From: Hyphomicrobiales bacterium
GTDB taxonomy: Bacteria; Pseudomonadota; Alphaproteobacteria; Rhizobiales; Xanthobacteraceae
NCBI GenBank assembly: GCA_016210825.1
Contig: JACQTM010000352.1
Location: forward strand, 1-16,394
Reading direction: 5' to 3'
Length of the DNA stretch: 16,394 nucleotides
The position numbers were made by a program, and so were the translations under genes. The notes beneath the pieces were generated by a model that was given only the letters and a program-made list of their open reading frames with translations, did not search any database and was not told the DNA's origin. Positions 7,761 through 13,844 of the stretch are shown piece by piece. Numbering within the stretch: the stretch's first letter is position 1; the number at the start of each line of letters is the position of its first letter.

Positions 7761-7768
7761 ACCTCCCC
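7761..7768 (-). promoter_or_regulatory. Ribosome binding site favouring the cpaC GTG start
   Basis: GGGGAGGT on the minus strand, 4 nt before the GTG at 7756. It is the strongest Shine-Dalgarno match in the cpaB-cpaC junction. Confidence 0.65.
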
Positions 7769-7797
7769 ACTTTTCTCTTTTGAGAACCTTCCCCAAT

Positions 7798-8670
7798 TCA
7801 CCGTCGCACCGACTTGCCTCCCCCCGAGGCTGTCTGGCGCGATATGCTTTCGACGGGCACGCTGTAAACCTGTCTGGATGACGCGCGTGTAACCGAAACG
7901 GTGGTCACGCTGGTGTCGCGAACCGCCGGACGCGGCGGTTCGAGCGTGCTCAGATCGTCAAGCGTGACACGTCGAGTTCGCTCCGAGACCGTTTCCCCCG
8001 CCTTACGCAGCAAGAGCGAGAGCGTGCCGACGGAAGCCGCGAGCCACACTTTTTGCGCTCCAACGGTATCAACTTCGAGTGTTACAGCCTTGGCGACCGC
8101 AGGCTTGGCGCTACGCGTGTCCGCGCTTTGATCGACGGCGAGCACGCGCGCGTTCTGCAGCACGACCTCTGTCGTGGCGTTACCCTTGTCCACCTGCCGC
8201 GTCATGACCACATCGACGCGATCGCCCGGCAGCACGAAGCCGCCAACGCCTTCGACATCGGTGACGCGAACCGTAACCGCCTTCATGCCGTCGCCGACAA
8301 GCGCGGACAACGTGGCGCGTTGGCCCGGACCAGTAATTTTGAGCGCGAGAACCGGCTCATTTGGCTCGATCGGCGTTAACACCACACGTCTGCCCGCAGA
8401 TAGCAGTTCGGATATTTTTGCAAACGCGCCAGCCGGCATCGATTCCGTAGGCCAGCTGATTTCGTGCAGCATCGAGGCATCGAGTTCGATCCCGTAATTC
8501 AGCGGCTGTTTGGCAACAACGATCGTGTTGGTGACGACAGGTTTCTTCTGCGCTTCAAGGTTCTTCATGCGCATCTCCGCCTGACTATTGAGCCAGGATT
8601 GCGCAATGAAGACCGCGAGCAGCCCAAAGACCACGGCGAACGCGATCATGACGATAGTGGACGCACGCAC
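7798..8670 (-). CDS. cpaB: Flp pilus assembly protein CpaB (RcpC)
   Basis: A 290-residue periplasmic protein anchored by one N-terminal membrane helix (about 7-26, IVMIAFAVVFGLLAVFIAQ). It works with the CpaC secretin in Tad pilus biogenesis. A SAF-type domain follows (about 45-110: VVAKQPLNYGIELDASML, then SAGRRVVLTPIEPNEPVL), and the CpaB/RcpC domain about 115-235 with AVTVRVTDVEGVGGFVLPGDRVDVVMTR. The C-terminal 50 residues are Ser/Thr/Val-rich and end in GGGKSVRR. The start is a GTG at 8670 with AGGGG 8 nt upstream; an ATG seven codons later is less likely because it would trim the n-region. It is the first gene of the tad operon in this window. No pilin or prepilin peptidase gene lies upstream, unlike many tad loci, and an ABC operon diverges instead. 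Confidence 0.93.
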   Translation of the reverse strand: MRASTIVMIAFAVVFGLLAVFIAQSWLNSQAEMRMKNLEAQKKPVVTNTIVVAKQPLNYGIELDASMLHEISWPTESMPAGAFAKISELLSAGRRVVLTPIEPNEPVLALKITGPGQRATLSALVGDGMKAVTVRVTDVEGVGGFVLPGDRVDVVMTRQVDKGNATTEVVLQNARVLAVDQSADTRSAKPAVAKAVTLEVDTVGAQKVWLAASVGTLSLLLRKAGETVSERTRRVTLDDLSTLEPPRPAVRDTSVTTVSVTRASSRQVYSVPVESISRQTASGGGKSVRR

Positions 8671-9060
8671 GAAGCCGACCCCTGTTTCGCGGCGATGTCC
8701 CGCGTTGTTTTCGCGGTCAATATAGAAACGGGGCCGTTATTGAATTGATGAACTACGTATGCGTTCTCATCCTATGCTGAAGATTGGTTGAATGTGTATT
8801 CTTTACGAATGGTGTCACGGCAGATCGCAATGCCGGAGTAACCTTGAGAAAAATTTGATGCATCCGTGCACACGGTCAATGTTCCTGACCCGCGCCTGGT
8901 TTACTGGGTAGCCTATTGGAAGTAGCCAAAATACGGTTCAGGCGCGGAATTTTGCCGCTACGACATTCGTTGATCCAATGACGCCGATGCGGCAACATGC
9001 CCGCCATTCGAGGCCGGCACGGGGACGGGTGACCCCCGCCAGGGTTGCATGGAGGGATTG
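8671..9060. promoter_or_regulatory. Divergent spacer between the tad operon and the ABC-importer operon
   Basis: 390 bp that must hold the promoters of both operons. I found no Flp-pilin-like ORF on either strand and no convincing sigma70 -35/-10 pair. Small inverted repeats are present: CCGTG-CA-CACGG at 8864-8875 and TTGCCGC (8952-8958) paired with GCGGCAA (8989-8995) across 30 nt. Either could be an operator or leader structure, but both are short enough to be chance. The left half (8720-8880) is clearly more AT-rich than the flanking genes, as expected of a promoter region. The plus frame of the small ORF at 9061 is open back to 8974 without an obvious better start. Confidence 0.5.
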
Positions 9061-9219
9061 ATGGGGAAGCCGCGCACCAGCTACGCCGATCCGGGCATGG
9101 TTAATGATCCGACCATGCTGGCGGAATTCAAGACGGTCGAGGCGCCGACCACCTTCACGCAAGATCCGAACAATGGGGCTCGTAAAACAGCCAATTCGAC
9201 CTCGTTTGCGACCGAATAA
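9061..9219 (+). CDS. Unknown 52-residue protein leading the ABC-importer operon
   Basis: ATG-to-TAA frame of 52 codons preceded by GGAGGG (9051-9056), 4 nt before the ATG, one of the strongest ribosome sites in the window. Another in-frame ATG at 9049 has no such site. Third codon positions are about 70% G/C, like the neighbouring real genes. The product (starts MGKPRTSYADPGMVNDP, ends TANSTSFATE) is hydrophilic, with no signal peptide, membrane helix or Cys, and Pro, Thr and Asn are frequent. I recognise no family. It stops 18 bp before the ABC ATPase start on the same strand, so it should be co-transcribed. It could be a true small protein, a translated leader coupling into the ATPase, or the 3' remnant of a lost larger gene. 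Confidence 0.5.
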   Translation: MGKPRTSYADPGMVNDPTMLAEFKTVEAPTTFTQDPNNGARKTANSTSFATE

Positions 9220-9237
9220 TTCGGCTGGCAGGACCAG

Positions 9238-10068
9238 ATGGTGGCAGTTTCAACGCGGGAAAAACTCAAGCCGATGGTCAATTCGGGTAACAACGCCATC
9301 CGAATTCGCGTTCGCGGACTTGGCAAGCGTTATGGTGCGCTCGAAGTGTTCCGTGGAATTGACCTTGAGGCGGGAGATCATGAGATCGTCGCCATCGTCG
9401 GCCCGTCAGGCTGCGGCAAGACGACATTGCTTCGTTGCATCGATGGGCTGCTCGCGGTTGATAGCGGCGAGGTTGTCGTCGATTCCGAACGTGTGACCAG
9501 CCCGATCGCCGGCGTAGCGATGGTGTTCCAGCATTTCGGCCTATTCCCGTGGAAGACGGTCTATGACAATGTCGCATATGGCCTGCGCATGGCTGGGATC
9601 TCACGCGCCGAGATTACGCGTCGCGTGCCACATTTCATCAATCTCGTCGGCCTCAAGGGTTTTGAGAAGGCTTTTCCCTATCAGATGTCTGGTGGAATGC
9701 AGCAGCGCTGCGGCTTGGCTCGCGCGCTTGCGATCGAGCCACGCGTATTGCTAATGGACGAGCCGTTTGCCGCCGTGGACGCGCAAACCCGCGAAATCTT
9801 GCAATTCGAATTGCTGCGCATTTGGGAGCAGCGGCCGACAACGATGCTTTTCGTTACTCACTCGATCGAAGAGGCGGTTTTGATGGGAGATCGCGTTGTC
9901 GTACTGAAAGGCCGTCCGAGCAATATTCACGAGACCATCGCCATCGACTTGCCTCGTCCGCGCACCCGCGACACTCTACGCGAGCCGCGCTTTGGGGAAC
10001 TACGCGAGCGCGTCTGGGGAACATTGATGAGCGAGGCGCGCCAAGCTGAATTTCAGCTTGGCGCATAG
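9238..10068 (+). CDS. ABC importer ATPase (SsuB/TauB/NrtD class)
   Basis: A 276-residue cytoplasmic ATPase energising the importer encoded by the next genes. Motifs in order: Walker A GPSGCGKT (55-62), Q-loop VFQHFGLFPWKTV (Q98), signature MSGGMQQR (150-157), Walker B VLLMDEPFAAVDAQTR (170-185) and switch His in VTHSIEEAVLMGDR (H208). The FPWKTVYDNVAYGL and DEPF(A/G)A(V/L)D patterns place it in the nitrate/sulfonate/taurine/pyrimidine importer class. I use the ATG at 9238 (AGGA 4 nt upstream); an ATG at 9274 is possible but has no ribosome site. About 18 N-terminal residues precede the usual first beta strand. The final codons (QAEFQLGA) are encoded by a perfect inverted repeat. The gene lies 18 bp after the small ORF and 75 bp before the binding-protein gene. 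Confidence 0.95.
   Translation: MVAVSTREKLKPMVNSGNNAIRIRVRGLGKRYGALEVFRGIDLEAGDHEIVAIVGPSGCGKTTLLRCIDGLLAVDSGEVVVDSERVTSPIAGVAMVFQHFGLFPWKTVYDNVAYGLRMAGISRAEITRRVPHFINLVGLKGFEKAFPYQMSGGMQQRCGLARALAIEPRVLLMDEPFAAVDAQTREILQFELLRIWEQRPTTMLFVTHSIEEAVLMGDRVVVLKGRPSNIHETIAIDLPRPRTRDTLREPRFGELRERVWGTLMSEARQAEFQLGA
10038..10064 (+). repeat. 13-bp perfect inverted repeat at the ATPase gene end
   Basis: GCGCCAAGCTGAA - T - TTCAGCTTGGCGC, ending just before the TAG stop (10066-10068). In RNA it would form an 11-bp or longer stem with a tight A/T loop. No T run follows, so it is not a standard terminator. Its position between ATPase and binding-protein genes suits an mRNA-stabilising or processing hairpin that lets the periplasmic binding protein be made in excess. 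Confidence 0.85.
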
Positions 10069-10143
10069 ATGGGTGCGTCACCACAACGTCCATCAACAAC
10101 AGTCAAGAACCGTGCAACTGAAAGATTATAGGGAGGACATGCC

Positions 10144-11160
10144 ATGTTGACCAGGTTGATAAAAGTGCTCGCCGGCATTGCTGCGCTGGCAGCTGTTTTG
10201 TTCTTTGCGCCCGCCGGGCCAGCCGCCGCTCAGGGCAAAAAGATCGTTGTCGCCATGCCCGGCATTCCGCCGATCTACGCTTCCGTTCAGTCGTACGTGG
10301 CGGAAAAACAAGGTTTCTTCAAGAAGCATGGCGTCAATGTCGAATTACGCCCCTTCGATACTGGAACCGCAGCTGCTCGTGCGGTGCTTGCGGGCGATAT
10401 CGAAATCGCGCTCTCGCCGACCCCACTGATCATCAATCAAATCTCCAATGCCAATGCCAATATCATCGGCATCTATGGCTATCCCAATCCGGATTGGATT
10501 CTCGCATCGACCGATGCGGGCAAGAAAGATTGCAAGGATATTGTCGGTCAGCCGGTTGGCGTCGATGCCGTCGGTGGCGCGCGAGCAATCGCTTTGCGAA
10601 TCATGCTCACGGGCGGATGCCCGGGTGTAAAGCTGGAGGATGTGCAACAGGTTGCGCTGTCTTCAAATACAGCACCGGCAATGCTCGCCGGTCGGCTGTC
10701 GTTCGGTGTATTGCATCTTGATGACGTTGCCGTACTCGAAGCTCAGGGCAAGAAGGTGATCAAGATTCTGGAAATGAAGAAGACGAATCCAACGAGCCAC
10801 TATCTCTTGGTCGTTGCTCGCCAAGACAAGCTCAAGGAAAATCGCGACACTTATGTGCGCGTGGTCGCTGCCATGGTCGAGGCGGCGCGTTTCATGCAGG
10901 ATCCGAAGAATGTCGACAAGGTCGCCGATGCAGCCGCCCCTACCGGCCACTCGAAAGACATCAACAAGCTCGCGCTCAAGCAATTCCTTGAGATCGGCTT
11001 CTGGGCTGACAAGGACGACGGCATGGACGAAAAGAAACTGCAGGCCTTTATCAATATCGCGGCCAAGACCGGCGGCATCGCCGCGGGCAAGGAACCAGTG
11101 AAGATCGATCGACTGGTCGACAAGAGCATCTGGAAGGATGCTGCCGCGCTGGTGAAGTAA
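10144..11160 (+). CDS. ABC importer substrate-binding protein (NMT1/SsuA-like)
   Basis: A 338-residue periplasmic binding protein. The signal peptide is residues 1-29 (LIKVLAGIAALAAVLFF, cleavage near PAAA-Q). The mature protein opens with KKIVVAMPGIPPIYASVQSYVAEKQGFFKKHGVNVELRPF, followed by AARAVLAGDIEIALSPTPLIINQI, the usual opening of NMT1/THI5/SsuA-type proteins that bind small organic nitrogen or sulfur compounds. Only two Cys remain in the mature part (130 and 159), close enough in the fold to suggest a disulfide. Ligand residues cannot be assigned from sequence. The start ATG has GGGAGG (10131-10136) 7 nt upstream, a strong site consistent with high expression. It sits between ATPase and permease genes. 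Possible ligand classes include sulfonates, pyrimidines, nitrate-like ions or aromatic acids, and I cannot choose among them. Confidence 0.92.
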   Translation: MLTRLIKVLAGIAALAAVLFFAPAGPAAAQGKKIVVAMPGIPPIYASVQSYVAEKQGFFKKHGVNVELRPFDTGTAAARAVLAGDIEIALSPTPLIINQISNANANIIGIYGYPNPDWILASTDAGKKDCKDIVGQPVGVDAVGGARAIALRIMLTGGCPGVKLEDVQQVALSSNTAPAMLAGRLSFGVLHLDDVAVLEAQGKKVIKILEMKKTNPTSHYLLVVARQDKLKENRDTYVRVVAAMVEAARFMQDPKNVDKVADAAAPTGHSKDINKLALKQFLEIGFWADKDDGMDEKKLQAFINIAAKTGGIAAGKEPVKIDRLVDKSIWKDAAALVK

Positions 11161-11206
11161 GAGCGATGGGGCTGGCTATCGGCGTGAGGAGAGCGGGAGC
11201 GCACGC

Positions 11207-11959
11207 ATGCACCGGATCTTGAGCGGCCGTTATTTGCCGTTTGCGCTTAGCCTCATCGCCGGGGTGGCGCTATGGGAACTTGCGGGACGCAACACCAGCG
11301 CGGCATTCATGGTGCCGTTCTCCGAAACAATGTTGCGGTTATGGGAATTGGCGGCGAGTGGCGCGCTCGCCGTCCAGTTCCTTGACTCTGCAACATTGTT
11401 CATTACCGGATTTGCGTTGGCCCTATTGATCGGAATGCCGTTCGGTTTGTTGCTCGCCCGCCTGCAGAGTTTGCGCATAGCGCTCGAGCCTTACATCATG
11501 GTGCTCTACGCCACTCCGATGGTTGCCCTAATTCCATTCATCCTTTCGATGATGGGATTCGGCTTCGCACCGAAAGTACTCGTGGTGTTTCTGTTCGCGA
11601 TTTTTCCCATTCTGTACAATACGATAGAGGGTGCGCGCAGCATCAAGCCTGAGTTAATCGAAGTCGCGCAGTCGTTCCGCTCAAACGAATGGGCGCTCTG
11701 GCGCGAGGTCATCGTGCCTTACACGCTTCCCTTCACCATGACTGGCGTGCGCCAGGCCGTCGGCCGCGGACTGGTCGGCATGGTGGCCGCCGAGTTCTTC
11801 CTGAGTTCGACCGGTCTCGGTCAGGCTATCATGATGTCATCGCAGAATTTCGACACCAGCGCGGTTTTCGCGCTGATCCTTGTTATCGGACTTCTCGGCG
11901 TCGGCCTGATGCGGCTTGGGCTCACGATCGAGAATCGCTTCGCTCGCTGGCGAGATTGA
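11207..11959 (+). CDS. ABC importer permease 1 (SsuC/TauC class)
   Basis: A 250-residue inner-membrane permease of the BPD_transp_1 family with about six hydrophobic helices (first about 11-28, last about 222-240). The cytoplasmic EAA loop that docks onto the ATPase is visible as ELIEVAQSFRSNEWALWREVIVPYTLPFTMTGVR (about 147-180), followed by AVGRGLVGMVAAEFFLSSTGLGQAI, typical of the nitrate/sulfonate/taurine class. The start ATG has GGAG 7 nt upstream. It follows the binding-protein gene by 46 bp and the second permease by a gap of only 2 bp. The presence of a second, different permease indicates a heterodimeric channel. Confidence 0.93.
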   Translation: MHRILSGRYLPFALSLIAGVALWELAGRNTSAAFMVPFSETMLRLWELAASGALAVQFLDSATLFITGFALALLIGMPFGLLLARLQSLRIALEPYIMVLYATPMVALIPFILSMMGFGFAPKVLVVFLFAIFPILYNTIEGARSIKPELIEVAQSFRSNEWALWREVIVPYTLPFTMTGVRQAVGRGLVGMVAAEFFLSSTGLGQAIMMSSQNFDTSAVFALILVIGLLGVGLMRLGLTIENRFARWRD

Positions 11960-11961
11960 TC

Positions 11962-12783
11962 ATGAGCGAACACGCCGACAGATTATTGACCTTGCCGGCA
12001 GCGGCTGCGTCGGCTTCAAGGAGCCGACCGACCCCGGCCACCCTGAGACTCACTGCTGGCCTTGCGATCCTGCTGCTATGGGAAATCGTCGTGCGCGCAC
12101 TGGCGCCCGCCTATGTGGCAAAGCCAAGCGGCGTTGTGATGGCAATCCCCCACGTGATCGTGGACCCAGTTTTTCTCAATGCCACGCGTATCACGCTCGG
12201 CGCGGTGGCACAGGGCCTTGCTATCGCCATCGTAGCCGGCACTGCAATCGGCCTTCTCATCGGCCGCAGTGTGGTCGCCGATCGGATGCTACGTCACTAT
12301 GTCAACGGCTTCTACGCGGTGCCGATGATCGTGATTCTGCCGCTCGTGACCCTGTGGTTCGGCTATAGCGATGCGGCGCGGCTTGCGACAATCGTCTTCG
12401 CGGCTTTGTTTTCGATCATCATCAACGTTGCCGATGGCGCAAGATCGGTGCCGCGTGAATATTTGGAAGTCGCAAATTCGTTCCGCTCGCATCGGCTGCG
12501 TATGATGATTGAAATCGTCCTGCCCTCGTCCATGCCATATTTCCTGGCCGGATTGCGCCTCGCTTCCGGTCGCGCGTTGATTGGCGCCGTTGTCGCCGAG
12601 TTCTTCGCGGCTATCGGTGGGCTCGGCTACTTTATTCTCTACAATTCACGCACCTACCACCATAACGAGGCATTCGTCGGCGTTCTGCTGCTTGCCGCAT
12701 TCGGCGTCGGATTCGAGATCGCCGTCAATGTGGCAACGCGATATTTCCTACCCTGGTATCGCCGCGACGAACCTGCAAAATGA
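11962..12783 (+). CDS. ABC importer permease 2 (SsuC/TauC class)
   Basis: A 273-residue permease with an N-terminal Ser/Ala/Arg-rich tail (about 1-25) before the first helix (about 28-46). The EAA loop reads YLEVANSFRSHRLRMMIEIVLPSSMPYFLAGLR, followed by ASGRALIGAVVAEFFAAIGGLGYFI. The frame is open back to 11689, but that part is an Arg/His-rich shadow of permease 1. The ATG at 11962, 2 nt after the permease 1 stop, gives the family length. No good ribosome site precedes it, so translation is probably coupled to permease 1. It pairs with permease 1 to form the channel. Its stop overlaps the hydrolase start by ATGA. Confidence 0.92.
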   Translation: MSEHADRLLTLPAAAASASRSRPTPATLRLTAGLAILLLWEIVVRALAPAYVAKPSGVVMAIPHVIVDPVFLNATRITLGAVAQGLAIAIVAGTAIGLLIGRSVVADRMLRHYVNGFYAVPMIVILPLVTLWFGYSDAARLATIVFAALFSIIINVADGARSVPREYLEVANSFRSHRLRMMIEIVLPSSMPYFLAGLRLASGRALIGAVVAEFFAAIGGLGYFILYNSRTYHHNEAFVGVLLLAAFGVGFEIAVNVATRYFLPWYRRDEPAK

Positions 12784-13844
12784 GCGACGCGCGCGTCACC
12801 TCGGCGATCGCCCACTGGGCGCCGCGCTTCGTTGCTAATGGCGTGATACTAACGGACTTCGAGGAAGTCACCGCGTCGATCGTAACTTGGAACGACTGGT
12901 GCAGCGCCTGGTGCGCACGCGCGGGCTTGCACGAACAGATGGGGCGCGAGGCGCTCACCCGGAAAAAACTCCTGAGCGCGGGCGAGCATCTGCAACGCGC
13001 CAGTGTCTATTACCATTTTGCGAAATTCCTGTTCGTGCATGACATACCGCAGATGCGCATGGCGCACATGAAAGCTGTCGAATGCAGCAAACTTTCCCTG
13101 CCGCATCTTTCTCCGCCGGGCGAACGTGTGGAGATTCCCTATGAAGATAAATACCTTTACGGGAACTTACGCCGCCCCACTGGGGTAGACCGTCCGCCGG
13201 TTGTCGTCATGTGCGTGGGGCTCGATTCGGCCAAGGAAGAAGTCGATGCTTACGAGCAGCCTTTCTTACGCCGCGGCATGGCGACCTTCTGCTTCGATGG
13301 TCCTGGCCAGGGCGAGGGCGAGTACGATTTCGCTATCCGCGGTGATTACGAAGTCGCCGTCAAAACCGTGTTTGATCTCATCGCGAAGCGGCGCGACATC
13401 GACCCCGGCCGCATTGGGCTTTGGGGCGTCAGCCTCGGCGGCTATTACGCGCCGCGGAGCGCGGCATTCGAGAAGCGCGTAAAAGCCTGCATCTCACTCG
13501 GCGGCCCCTTTGATTGGGGCGAGGCTTGGGATGGATTACCGGAATTGACGCGCGAAGCATTCCGAGTGCGTAGCCATTGCGCCACGCTAGAGGCAGCGAA
13601 ACGCCACGCCGCGACACTGACGATGAAGACAGTCGCGGACCGCATCACCTGCCCTATTTTCATCATGACCGGGAAACTCGACCGCATCATTCCCTGGCGC
13701 GACGCCGAGCGGCTGGCGCACGCGGTCAAGGGTCCGGTCGAGTTGTTGATTATCGATGACGGCAATCATGTCGCCAACAATCGCGGCTATCGCTGGCGCA
13801 CCCAATCCGCGGATTGGATGGCAGAACAGCTGCGCGCGAGCTAG
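12780..13844 (+). CDS. Alpha/beta hydrolase (FrsA/DHPON-hydrolase-like) coupled to the importer
   Basis: A 354-residue cytoplasmic hydrolase with no signal peptide. A helical N-terminal region (about 1-115) is followed by the alpha/beta fold. Motifs: VVVMCVGLDSAKEE (oxyanion strand region), FDGPGQGEGE, nucleophile elbow GVSLGG with Ser218, acid Asp301 in TGKLDRIIPW and His330 in DDGNHVANN. The helical cap before the fold, the FDGPGQGE(G) motif and the length resemble the esterase/C-C hydrolase group that includes 2,6-dihydroxypseudooxynicotine hydrolase and FrsA-like proteins. Group members cleave C-C or ester bonds in small aromatic or heterocyclic molecules. The start overlaps permease 2 by ATGA, so it is co-translated with the importer and probably acts on the imported compound or its first product. 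It shares a CTAG stop with the convergent M24 gene. The exact substrate is unknown. Confidence 0.88.
   Translation: MSDARVTSAIAHWAPRFVANGVILTDFEEVTASIVTWNDWCSAWCARAGLHEQMGREALTRKKLLSAGEHLQRASVYYHFAKFLFVHDIPQMRMAHMKAVECSKLSLPHLSPPGERVEIPYEDKYLYGNLRRPTGVDRPPVVVMCVGLDSAKEEVDAYEQPFLRRGMATFCFDGPGQGEGEYDFAIRGDYEVAVKTVFDLIAKRRDIDPGRIGLWGVSLGGYYAPRSAAFEKRVKACISLGGPFDWGEAWDGLPELTREAFRVRSHCATLEAAKRHAATLTMKTVADRITCPIFIMTGKLDRIIPWRDAERLAHAVKGPVELLIIDDGNHVANNRGYRWRTQSADWMAEQLRAS

Noticed and set aside
8821..9060. TPP or guanidine (ykkC) riboswitch ahead of the importer operon
   Set aside because: I looked for the TPP CTGAGA core and the guanidine-I core motifs, because such importers often have them, and saw neither. 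The G/C-rich segment 9016-9044 can fold but has no recognised consensus.
8671..9060. Hidden Flp pilin gene upstream of cpaB
   Set aside because: No frame on either strand shows the short leader, the Glu-Tyr motif and the hydrophobic helix of Flp pilins.
11689..11961. Longer permease 2 from an ATG at 11689
   Set aside because: The extension is an Arg/His-rich out-of-frame reading of permease 1; the ATG at 11962 gives the family length.
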